Shown: positions 1 through 12,300 of the stretch, one piece after another
Layout: each line of letters starts with the position of its first letter
How positions within the stretch are numbered: the first letter of the stretch is position 1
DNA from: Elysia marginata
Taxonomy: Eukaryota > Mollusca > Gastropoda > Plakobranchidae
DNA length: 25,754 nt
Assembly (NCBI GenBank): GCA_019649035.1
Contig: BMAT01008927.1
Location: forward strand, 23,428-49,181
Reading direction: 5' to 3'
The notes under the pieces: model-generated
Told to the model about the DNA's origin: nothing
The model's database searches: none
What the model saw: only the letters and a program-made list of their open reading frames with translations
Program-made: the position numbers and the translations under genes

Positions 1-122
1 TGTCATCTGAAAATGTAAAACCTTAAACATTTGCAACTCTATCAAACTACATGGAAATCAACTTAATATATTAACAACAAACAACAGTATATTAAAAGAA
101 ATATTGATTTGATGATCTTTAG
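1..122 (+). other. Midasin intron, 3' part
   Basis: AT-rich sequence ending in the acceptor ctttag. Its 5' part lies outside the window. Nothing else is seen. Confidence 0.75.
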
Positions 123-309
123 TTTTTTATGATGATAGCATCTCTTCGCGCCATGTTTCAGACTCGCCGTCGTGGATCAAGCATCTTCTTTGGAAAGCAG
201 GGCTTCATGACTCTGCGAGATCTGTTTAGATGGGCACAGCGTTACAACTGTCCTGAGGCTGGCAAAGGGGAGAAGTTTTACGACTGGGACCAACATCTAG
301 CAGAGCATG
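123..309 (+). CDS. MDN1: Midasin exon A: C-terminal helices of AAA3
   Basis: This exon encodes the lid/sensor-2 end of AAA module 3, including SSIFFGKQGFMTLRDLFRW, the family-typical sensor-2 signature, and then FYDWDQHLAEHG. The donor is G|GTAAGT at 310, leaving phase 1. The 5' boundary is the least certain in the gene. An in-frame TAG ends at 122, so the exon cannot start earlier in this frame. The acceptor ctttAG at 121-122 keeps MIASLRAMFQTRRR, which aligns with the helix preceding this motif in other midasins. Alternative acceptors are at 137-138 and 160-161. Confidence 0.85.
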
Positions 310-3300
310 GTAAGTTGTAGAAATACTCAAGGTTGAAGTATTAGAACAATGGACCATGCAATGGGATTGTATCGAATCAATTAACCTGGTCAATTTTAAA
401 CATTGCAGAGAGGGTACAGTGTGAAGTGCTGTTTCCATGCCTGCAACTAAAAATTATTTTTTTTAGAGGTTGAATTGAAATAGAGGTTTGGCACTTTTTT
501 TTTTACAGAGACATCTTCTTTTTGTTAGAATTAGTCAAACCTTTTTGGGTGTGTTCTTAAATCAAGAAGTTTTAAGCTTTACAAAATATCTGCTTTAAAG
601 TATGTCTGAAAAGGATGCAATGTGTAATCATTAGCTTTGAAAGACTTGCTTGCTCCTTATTATAGATCTCAAATTTATGTCAGTGATTCTTCCGCCAATG
701 AACTTTAAGATCATCCTCTGCTAGGTCCAGTGATACAATGAAATGTAATTAGATTTAGTATAGAAGACTGTTATGGCATTCTATTTGTTTAAGATACAGA
801 TTCTCTTACATTTAATAAATGTATTTGTCCTATCACATGTTTGCCCTCTGTGTACCTTTTCTATACTTACAACTGTACACCTTAAATAAAAATTATGTTT
901 CTAGACTTAACTGTATGAAATGTCGCAGCAGAAACTATAAACCTGTTCATTGTGCTTCAAGAATCATCGCTTGATAACTGTCTGTTCCTCAGGCTACATG
1001 TTACTGGCTGGGCGAGTGAGGAAGCCTGAAGAAGAGGCAACGATTCTCTCAGTCATCCAGAAACATCTGAAGCGGACTCTGCACCCTGAAGCACTGTTCA
1101 CAGTGGGGCCTCACACCCCCGAGCCCCTGGCAGCAATGCTAAATCTGGTCACAAAGCAAGACGTAGGAGAGTTCCGTCACATTGTCTGGACTTACAGCAT
1201 GAGGAGACTGGCTGTGCTGATAGGGCAGGCTATTCGTTTCAAGGAGCCGATTTTGCTGGTTGGAGATACAGGGTACGCAAGAGTTGATTGAATTCCATGT
1301 ATTCTAAAGGTTATGTGATTTAGTTTGAAACTTTTGCATAATTTAGCAGTGACTGGCGAGTTGTACCTTTTGGAAGGGGTTGTTGATTACTTTTGCAGGA
1401 ATATCTGAAGTCGCTCTCAGTGTGTAATGTACAAAAATAAAAATTAAAAAAAAAATGTTCTAGTTAAGGAAAGGACAGGTCAGGTGTGAACTAGAAAATT
1501 CATACTAGCTATCTAAGTTTAAGTTGTAAGTCTTCCAAATGGGTTCCTTAATGTTGAAAACACTTGTTTTCAGCTACCAGGGGGGCCATTTTTCTATTAT
1601 TTTCCTATTTTCAATTATTTGGTCATGATCAATTTCTATAGTTCATGTGTATAAATGTGTTTCTCTTACTTTTTGTAGATATATTCATATACTTGAGCAT
1701 GTAAGGCATCACTTTTTAGTTATTTTTAAAAAAAAGTTTATTGGCATTTCTGAGCTACGTTTTTGGTCTTTTTTTTGTATGTGATTTCTAAACCATCTTG
1801 AAATAAAACTGAATACTTCTATGCTATCAGGATTGGCAAAACTACAGTGTGTCAGCTATATGCTATGATAAAAGGAAATCAACTGTATAGCGTTAACTGC
1901 CACATGCACACAGAGAGTGCTGATTTTCTCGGTGGCCTGAGACCAGTTCGGACTCATGAAAACCAGGTAGAGAGTGCTCTGTCTCCCCTGTCTAGTGGGT
2001 ATGGAATCTCTGACTTTTAAGAGTATCAGTGACTCTATGAGAAAATTTATTTATTTTTTTTTTGTATTATTTTTCTGTAGATTTTGTTTTTCTTTTTTAT
2101 ACTAAACATATTTGATCATTGCAAACATAAAATGTAGCTTACGAAAACGTGTCCAAAATTAGGAATGGTTAAAATTGTTTTACATATTTTGTTGCAAAAA
2201 AGAACTTTATTTTGTTTTATTTTAACAATTGTAGAGTCTGGCATTGAGTCCATTTATTATGTGTTTTTAAAAGATTTATTTTCATTGGTTTGTAAACTCG
2301 CAGTATTTTGTACTCAAATTTTCTTTTAACTTTGTTCAATTTGCTTCTCAGCGTCGCATTAGGTGGTTTCTATAAAGACACTTACTTTACTTTGTAAATA
2401 TGTAATATTTGATATATAGATCTATGTCATACTATCTATGCCTTGTAGGAATCTGGATCTGACCAGAAACTGTTTGAATGGAAAGATGGGCCTCTTGTGT
2501 TGGCAATGAGGGAAGGCCAGATGTTTCTTATTGACGAGATCTCTCTGGCAGACGATTCTGTACTGGAGAGACTTAACAGGTGAGAGGTTGTAAGAGATTC
2601 ACATGCATCCTTTTTGAATCCATATCTACAGGTGAGAGTAAGACTGACCTTTAAGTTTGTGTCATCTTTTTGATGATTTGGCCTGTCCCATATCAGATTT
2701 TTGATATTTTGGAAATAAAAAATGGTGAGCAGGGTAATTGGTGGCAATTCCTCCTTGAGCTGTCACCCAAAAATTTTGTCATGTTACATAATTATGTTCT
2801 CATGCGTTACAAATACTTAATTGTGGTTTAGTATTTCAAACGGACCACTAATGCAATAAACAACAAAGACAGGACGAGAGCTATTTCAACAGGTTTTATT
2901 GCAGCCTAGCGCCACAGCTAAAGCAGTGTTACAGTGTTGGTTTAAATTATCTAAACGGTGTTACAGACTCATGGGATTAATGTCAAGGCTTCGAATCCCA
3001 GCATACTAGGTCACAAATAATTAAATGTGTAATATGAACTAACAAGTAAAAGTTTCTTCCAGTAACATTTAAGAAGAAGCCATCCAAACAGGAATCGCCA
3101 AGCTGATGATCCAAATCCATGATTTTTCATGCTTTTCACCTTAAGTTTTGTAAAATGTGCTTATTGTATTTGAATTTTTACTCGTTTGTTTTGCAGTTTT
3201 GAAGAAAAACTGTCTTATTAAGTTTGATATTAGTTTACCGATGTTCCATACATAACTGCATACTCATCTTCTGCTCCTTTTTTTCCCCTGATTCAGTGTT

Positions 3301-6300
3301 TTGGAGTCCGACAGGATGTTGCTGCTAGCGGAGAGAGTTGGTGGTGGAGATTCTGAAGGCGAAGTGGAAAAATTGGAAGCGTCCGAGGGATTTCAAGTAT
3401 TTGCCACAATGAATCCTGGTGGCGACTTTGGCAAGAAAGAGGTGAGGCACATATCTTATCTCCTACCAGTGCACTGTTGCTAAAACTTATCTTGCATGAG
3501 TTTTCCAGTCATCTTCAACTTCATAAAATAGTGAAATTTATGAGTAGTATTGCTAAATCAAAATCTCAAAAAATTCTGAGGCAAAATGTTGAAGTAGTAG
3601 GCCTATTCATATTATCTACTTTCTATTTATTTCTTCTGTGCAGTTATCACCAGCATTGAGAAACCGATTCACAGAGATCTGGTGTCCGCAGTCACGGGAC
3701 AGAGCTGACTTGGAATCTATTATAGAGAAAAACATCCGCCCTGAAGTTCACCTTCTCAACACACAGGATGGCACTAGTGGCTTTGGCAAGGCTATGATGC
3801 ACTTTATTGATTGGTTTACTGCCACTGATGTTGGGAAAAAGTAAGAGAAATATCGTTAAGTTTTACTGTTTCTCCCACAAACCCTGGTTTTTTTTTGTTG
3901 GATGATCTTTGAACTGCCCTTCCCCCTCCCCTCCCCCTCCCCCAATTCAAGACCTCCCCATCTGTCTTTTGTCCTGTTCTGTCCTAGGCTAGGTCGCACC
4001 TCTCCCAGACCTCTAACACTGTCATTGCACTATCATGGCATCGTTTGTGGTATTTATTCTTTCTGTCCATCTTCTTGAAGATCCATGTCCAGCTCATTTT
4101 TCAAATTTTTGCTACCTTTTCTACTCTTTTCTTTTTTCAGAGCTGGCTAAGAAAAGTTAGCATCCTGTAACCAATAATAAACCTCAGCCTTGAATTAGTA
4201 TTAATTCTCTCATAAGACAATTCTCCAACCTGAGTTGAACGATTCTTTGATTGATTAAATATGTAAGATGAGCTGTTACCTTTTTCTACAATCATCAAAT
4301 AATGATTCCAAGAGGAAAAATTTTACTGATACCAAAAGCTTGTCAAAACAATTTTTTTCTATTTGAGTTTTATTCCTTTGCTAATGGAAAAAGAAGGAAA
4401 GACAAAGCCATATTTTTGATTGATTTGATTCGATATCGCCACAGGACCACAGTGAGTATCAGAGACATACTGAGCTGGGTGCGCTTCATAAATATCTGCT
4501 GCTGTCAAAACACAGCGGCCTCAGAGTCTTCGTCTAGCATGGAAGTGGATAATGATAGCTTCAGAGCTGCGCCAGACAAAACGGTGCTATCACCAGCAGT
4601 GGCTTACATCCATGGGGCATGTCTGGTCTTCATTGACAGTCTAGGAGCTGGTATGTCAAGTAGTTAGTATCTTATCTGACCCCAGCATTTTGGAATTAGA
4701 ATTATGATCTTCGTTTCTGTTAACATGTGACTTTGTAATATACTTTGCTGCTATTTTTTCATTGCATTTGGTTTTAGCGAGTCTCTATAGGAGTATCTAT
4801 TCAATTAGTTCTGAATAGACATGGGTGATTTTATAAATATTTGCGCCACAGACTCAATATTGGACTCAAGACCTTCAGAATCGTTAGTCAAATGCCTTTC
4901 TGATTGAGCCATCTGCCACTTAGACCCCTTTAGACAGGTTTGAAACAACAAAACCATAAATGACTTCAAGGAGTATGCCCCCAACCATTTTTATCAAGAA
5001 AATATTGGAATTTTTAATCTTTTAAAAAAATTTTTTACTTATTATAAAAATTATCTTTGTAAAAAAATTATAATAACTTTAAGCAATTTCTATTATGTCA
5101 GAAATCAGAAAAATATTTACAACGTATTACAACTTTTCAATGAGAAAATAGCAATACGTGATCCATTTTGACTGGTCCTGAGACATATAATATTTGTACA
5201 CATTTTCTCCATTATATATCAATGGCACCCCGTTGCCCATCTAGTTTTAATGTAATGCTTTATATATCTTTTTCAAGGCTCCAGTACCTTCAACCTAGAG
5301 GGCATTGTGCGATCATCTCGTCAGATGTGTCTTAACTTCCTGTGTGATCAGTTGGCGAATCTTTGCGGTGACAACCTAGATCTGGCAGAGTGTGGCCTGA
5401 CTTTACTGCACACCACTGGCAAGCAGACACCAGTAACTTTAGATGAAACGAGGTTAACCATACACCCATTCAGCATTGCGAGAGGTAATAAATGGTATCA
5501 AGTGTTTAAGTTAGAGTCTAAGAAATTGGGCTGAACTTTTGAAATCTGTTTCCCAAGTGAGATACAGTCCAACTCAGGTATTGTGAACCCCAAGGGAACA
5601 AAATTCAACTTCTTATTATACAAAATTTGATATATCATTATAAATAACATAGGAAAGATGAAAATTGGTAATCTGAATTTAGATTGTATTAAACAAATAT
5701 TCAAATTATTTCTAGGTTTGAAATATCTGGACTGGCTATATGATTAGGCAAAGAGGAAATTATGAAAAAGAATTGTCATATGGAAGGGATCGATGCTTAA
5801 AAAGTGATGTGGGGGCTCAGGTTTGTGCAAATAGAGCTGTAGCAACTGGGTTTTTTTTTCATTTGTGTCAAAATTTTAGAGATGAGAAATGTATCATAGT
5901 TAGCAAAACACAATTGAATCTCTCGGTGGTTTTTAAGTCATGCTGAGCAAAACATGTTGACAAATCAATATAAGCGAAACATCTGATATATCCTTTAGCC
6001 TTATTCTCATGCAATTACGATATATTCAAATTGTAAAACACAATTAGTTAAATGTTTTTCTCTCTATTTTCTCCATGAAAGAATCAACTCGCGATGTTGG
6101 CGAGGAGAAGTTTGCTCTGCAGGCACCAACGACGTGTGAGAATGCCCAGCGGCTGTTGAGAGGTCTACAGCTGCCCAGGCCGATACTTCTAGAGGGTTCG
6201 CCAGGTGTGGGCAAAACGAGCCTGGTGGCTGCTGTTGCCAGGCTGGCCAGGAAGACGCTGGTCCGCATCAACCTGTCAGAGCAGACAGTGAGTGTCTTGA

Positions 6301-9300
6301 TGTTGAATGTGTTAGATTAGGAATTCTGTTAGTTGTGCCTGTGCACATTTGTCTGGTGGCCCAGGAAAACCAGGCGCAAGTTGCCCAGGATAAATTTAGA
6401 TAGGCCCTGTTGGCTTTTAAATGCACTTTGGGTATCCTCTGTGAGTTTTCAAGTTTTTAATCCTGGTTGTACCTAGCTACTTCTTAACATTTTTTTAAGC
6501 CCTTGACAAAATTCATGATTGTTTAAATATTGTTTCATATTTTGATTTTTGTAAATTCAGAATGCTTTAAATTTATAGTTGTCTAAACTTTAAATTCCCT
6601 TTTCTCAGTTCCTTGATTTTTCTCCTTGCAATCTTTAGAAAGCCCTATCTCAGGTTTTAGTTAAGATATTCTGTTGAAACAGAAGTTCATTTTGCTCAGA
6701 AAGGTCTGAGGAATTGACAAATACCAAAAAACTGAAACTGTTAAGATGGAAGGTTTGATAGGTTTTTTTGGCCACCACACATTTATATATCAGCATGATC
6801 ATCAGTAACAGAGGGTCACAGATACATTTTGGAATGGACATACAAGAGGCCCGTACCGAAAAGAACTTTTTTACCTAAAAAAAACCCAGTCAAAATGACC
6901 TGTGCATATTGAGAGCTCTGTCATATACAAAAACAGTATTGAAGTCCTTAAATGTCATTTATTTATAGTTGATAAATAAATCAATGTAATTTTATGCACT
7001 GTTGTTAAATAGTGACAAGGCTTCTTGAACTTGACATCTCTAGGTCTGATTAAATTCACAGATGATGTTTATGTCTAAATGGTCTCTAACCATTCATTTA
7101 GCATGTGTTTCTACCCTATAATTGCTATGCTATTTTTGCAAGTTGAGGTGATTGTAGGATAATCATTTTTTGCATCATTTCTTTTAAACAAAGAGCTAGC
7201 ATATTTTGTTTTATCAGTCACTTATGAATCCTAATTTCTGCACTGCCGGAACTATCTAAAATTTTGAAAACTTGGTTTGGCAAAAATATTTTTGCAAATT
7301 GATCTGCTTTATCCTCAGGATGTGACTGATTTGTTTGGTGCCGACTTGCCCGTAGAGGGAGAGGAGGGTGGAAGGTTTGCCTGGCGGGATGGACCATTCC
7401 TCCAGGCTCTCAAAGCAGGGCACTGGGTTGTATTTGATGAGGTTTGCTGTTTTCTTACGTAACCATCTATCCCCTTTCCCCTTTCCTAATCTCTATATCG
7501 GTCCACATTTCTCTGTCTGCCTGCTTCTCTCAGTGTCCGTCTCCCTTTCTTTTTTTTCTCTCTCAACAATATCGTCTTTCCTCCCTTTGATATTTTCTTA
7601 CTAAAGAGTTATTGTTTCATTGCAAGGTTGAATATTTTGCTTTACATTGTTCCTAGTTTTTTTTTTCTTATGTCATAAACCCTCTGATTGGGCAGTGTAA
7701 AGTTTAAATAATGAAACTTCAAAATTGATTCACCAACTGCATGCATAGGGCTTAATCTATAACTTCTCAATCTCAACCAGGAAGGTTACCAAGCAAATGT
7801 TCTCAGGAAAAATTTTTTGCACCNCCCCCCCCCCCCGACCCCCAAACAAAAAAGAAACAACTCAATCTGGACATTTTTTTATTTAGAGGAATTAATTGAA
7901 TGCGATATTTTATTTCTCTCTCTTTCTTTTTTTGTTTTTGTAACAGCTCAACCTCGCTTCTCAGTCAGTGCTAGAAGGTTTGAATGCATGTTTTGACCAC
8001 CGAGCGGAAGTGTATATCCCTGAGCTGGGGAAGAAGTTTGCCATCAACCACACGAAAGTGCGCATCTTCGCCTGTCAGAATCCTCTCTCTCAAGGAGGTG
8101 GGAGAAAAGGTCTACCTCAGTCGTTTCTCAATAGATTTTCTCAGGTAAGATTTTCAAGTCAATTCTTTCTCGAGGAATAAATTTCCTTCTTTCTACTCTG
8201 TACAGAAATTTTGTTTACAAAGGTTCTTTTGAAAGATTATTTGATATGGAAGGGTACCAAAGTTTTCTCTATAGTGCACTGTTTCTATAACTGTAAGAGG
8301 GTATTTTTTTAAATCAAGCTTTGTACAGAGGTACCTTAACAGACCATTACCAAAAACTCCAAGTAGGTGTTTTAGACAAGTATAACATTGAACATTCATC
8401 AGAAGTGCAGTGTCCAAATTTTATCATTAATTTCAATTATAGACCCAGCATAAAATTTATAATATATGAAAAAAATTCTTTATTGTTTTCACTGCATTTT
8501 GGAGACCACAGACTTTTAGATTTTAGAGGCAGATTTGTAGACAGTTGCTGAATTAGATCTCTTTTTGTAGCATGAATTAACAAGAGTGATAGGCCTACAT
8601 TTGTTATTAAATATTGTTTCTATAAATCCTTCTGCCCTGCCTCAATCTGTACCAGGTTTATGTGGAGCCACTAGGCAGGCAAGACCTGGTGTTCATTGCA
8701 TGCGCCATCTACCCAGAATTCCCTACAGACATGCTCACAGCCATGGTGGATTTTAACTCTCAGGTGAAAACACAAGTTTTGTGAATGGACAGATTTTGCT
8801 CTTCACATCAATTCCAAAGTGTGTTACTTCTCCAGAAAATGCCTCTTAACTCACACCTCTTTAGAACTAAAAGTTATCCCTTTGATTAAAATAATATTGA
8901 AAGCAGCATTCTAAAAATATTTTGTTAAAAAAAAAAACAAGGGAAGACAAGGGAAGCACTCTTTTCATTTTTTATTACTTTTTTTTTTTTGAGGTCTTTT
9001 CTTTTTTGTATAAAACTAGCTGAATTTATTCTATTCTGAGCCGCTTTTTTGCCGCAGATGTTAAAACAATCCAGAATTCAGCAAAGCGAAGACTTAAGGA
9101 TTATGGAGGAAAACAGTGGAAATCCTAATTTTGTCAAAGTATTATTTCTTCTAACCCCTAAAGAAAGTTTTGTAATTAAAAAAAAAGCTGTTTGCTACAA
9201 TGGAAACAATAGCCCTTTTGGAGCAGAAGAGTTCAAGTGGAAACGGTCAAATGAGACTTTCAAAAACCTCAATTATAACCTTATTTACCAAAGTATTGTA

Positions 9301-12300
9301 TTAAATGTAGATTTTTATTACTAAAAAAACTCATCTAAATTGTTTGAGGCAAATAGTTTTAACCCCCCTCTCCGTTGTTTCTTATAGCTGCATGAAGAAA
9401 CAATGGTGAAGAAGTCATGGGGATCAAAAGGCTCGCCCTGGGAGTTCAACCTGAGAGATTTGTTCAGATGGTGTGACCTTCTGAAAGCTAACCAGGTCAG
9501 TTTTTAAGTATTCACAGTGGAAACTTTTTTACATCAAATCCCAAGGGAATAGACAAAAATTTCAAATTTAGAAAATGTAAACTATATATAAAAGGACCAG
9601 TTTCATTCACTCAGATAATTTCCTGCTCCATTACCAGTATTAGCACCCTCCTCTATATCTCTCTCTCTCTCTCTCTATTGTAAGACAAACACAAACGCAA
9701 CAGTTCTATGAGCTAAAAGCTTGTCTCTGTGGGTTTTAGGAGGGTAGTTTTGCTCAGTGTGTGTTTATCACAAGCCTAATATGATTTGCAGTTAAAAAAA
9801 ATTGCTAGAGAACAGAGGGAAGCCTGCTTTTATCAGCATAGGTTACATACTAAACTTTGATATAAGAGAATTGAATTTTTTTACCAAAAAGGAAAAAAAA
9901 ACTATTTTCTCATTGAAAAAAAAATTTGAATTGTGAAAAATCCAAATTCTCAGACTTTGATTTTTTCTTTCATTTCTGTGTCCTTAGTCTTTGTCAGTTT
10001 TACACCCCTTAAGCTTCACAAGGATCCTTATTTAGGGAACATCATTTCTGTATAAAAATCAGACTCAAATTTATTGACAAATTTGGGGTTAAATCTGTTG
10101 AGCAATTCTTGTGGGCAAGACTCATATCTTAAAATAAACTTAAAACATGGGAAAACTTTTGTGATGTTTTGTTGTTATGAGTAATAGTCTCTTATCTCAT
10201 CAAGTGGCTTTCAATGATTGCTTAGCATAGCTCAAAATATCAACCAATGTTGTTATATTTTGATTGAATTTTGATTATATTGAATTTGATTTATTGACCC
10301 AAAATTTAACTTAAATAACATGCTTTTGCAAATAATGTGTGAAAATTTTTTTGTTTTCGATATGGGTTTTTGTTTTGAATTCGATAACCACTTTCTTTTT
10401 TTTACTTGATGTTTTTTTAAATACTGAAATTAACATCTGATATTTATTTGAAAACTTTTGATTTGTTTATAGAATTACAGTAATTTTTTCAAATTTTACT
10501 TAACCTTTAAAGTAATCCATATGAAATGGTTCTCTAGTTATTTCTTTGTGTGTATGTATCTGACAGCCGCAAGAGACCTTGAACCCTGGAGAGTACGTGG
10601 GACTTATCTATAGAGACAGAATGAGATCAGCCGTTGACAAAACCAAGGTAAGGGGCATTGACACTGAGGGATAGAAAATCTACTGGATGGGATTCAAAAA
10701 GTTCGCCTGCAATAGATTTTTGTTGCAGATGGAACGTTTTGCCTCTAAGCTCTCAGGTTATTTATCTTTTTTTTGTGTGTGTAATTTTCTTTTCTCCATT
10801 TTCAGCTTTCCCTTGATACACAAATATGAAGCAAAACAAAACAAACCTTTGGAAGATGGATTTTATGATATTACAAAAGCGTTAGTATTTGACTTTAGAC
10901 TATAAACTTTGCACTAAGTTTTATATCAAATTAGTCCCATTGGTATTGGAAATATAATCAATTCGAATGGAACTTTATCGGAGATTTGGTTGGTGTGTGA
11001 AAACTAAACAATTGTTCATTCAGTTCTAATGAGGCTGGTTTATTGATGCCTGATAATTATTAAGTTTTATGGGGAAAAGGACATGTAAAACCTAAAACAA
11101 GTTTTGAAACAATTTTATAGGTGCTTTACAATGAGACTTCAAATTACATTTTTTTTTTTGTTTCTAAAAATGTGATATCACTAGTTTTTTGATTGAGCCC
11201 TACTTGTGACTTCAACTTTTATTTGGAAATTTGTTTTGTGCAGGTCGAGGAACTTTATGAAGCTAGAATGGGAAAGAAGTGGCCACTGTACCAGGCCTCC
11301 AGGAGAGTGTTCCAAGGTCAATCGATTGTCCAGGCCGGTCACTCCTTCCTACTTAGAGGCAGCAGCAACAATGTTGGTGTGGCCAGGAGCCAGGGTGAAA
11401 CCAGCCCTATCTTACTGCATCACTGCCTGGAGCCGCTGGAGTCACTCATGAAGTGTGTCGAGATGGGCTGGCTCGCCATTCTGGTAATGTTTCAAATCTT
11501 TAACTTTTGTCTTTTCACCAGTTCAAATGAGTGAGGTGTGCCCTTTTTGAAAGAAAAGTTCATTTTGGATACTTCAGACTTTGTGGGAACAAAATTTAAC
11601 TTTGAATTATGAGAATGTATCGCAAAGAATGATAAAATGGGTAAATTGAATATATTGTGCTTTAAGCAAATATTAAAGTTATCCATGTTTGAATGATGTT
11701 GACCCGACTGTAGATTTATCTCTTTTATTTCTATCTTTTAAACCAAAAGTACTCTGTCTCAGTTCAGAATTTTTACATCCATAGGGCATAGCTCAATTCA
11801 AGTTCGATGGGCTTTTTTAAAATTGTCGACCAAAAAAAACAAGACATGACAAACCTAATACTATGCAGCTATATGATAAATCGACAATAACATGAAGCTT
11901 AAAATGTTTAACTCCTGATCACAAAGCGACAGGTGAGGTTTGCAGTCATTTTCTTTATTTCCATCTCCAAACTGTACAGTGAGATTTATTGAAGTAAATT
12001 GCCAGAATAGTATGCAGCATCCTACAAATTATTAATCTTAAAGAAGCTTGGTGATGACTTGATTTTTAAGAAAAAACATGCAAATTTAAATGGAATTGAT
12101 TCATTGGTGTGGTTAACTATTGGAAAATCTGTAGTAATAGCAATGATGAGAGTTGTTTCATGTCAGAAGCATACACCTATCAGAAGCCAATTCCCTTTTG
12201 ATAGAATATGTTGTACAAACACAACTATGATAATGTGGATGATTAAAGGTTTAAATTGTTGTTGCTTGATGATTAAAGGTTTAAACCATTGTGACTTTCG

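Noticed and set aside
2436..2747. 103-codon minus-strand frame
   Set aside because: It is antisense to the Walker B exon of midasin and runs into intron sequence; no protein features.
2850..2902. Short inverted pair gcaataaa / ttttattgc as a transposon end
   Set aside because: Eight to nine AT-rich bases can pair by chance. No target-site duplication or transposase is visible.
9049..9324. 91-codon open frame on the + strand
   Set aside because: It lies entirely in an intron between two phase-0 exons, has Lys/Asn-rich chance composition, lacks recognisable motifs, and contains poly-A runs.
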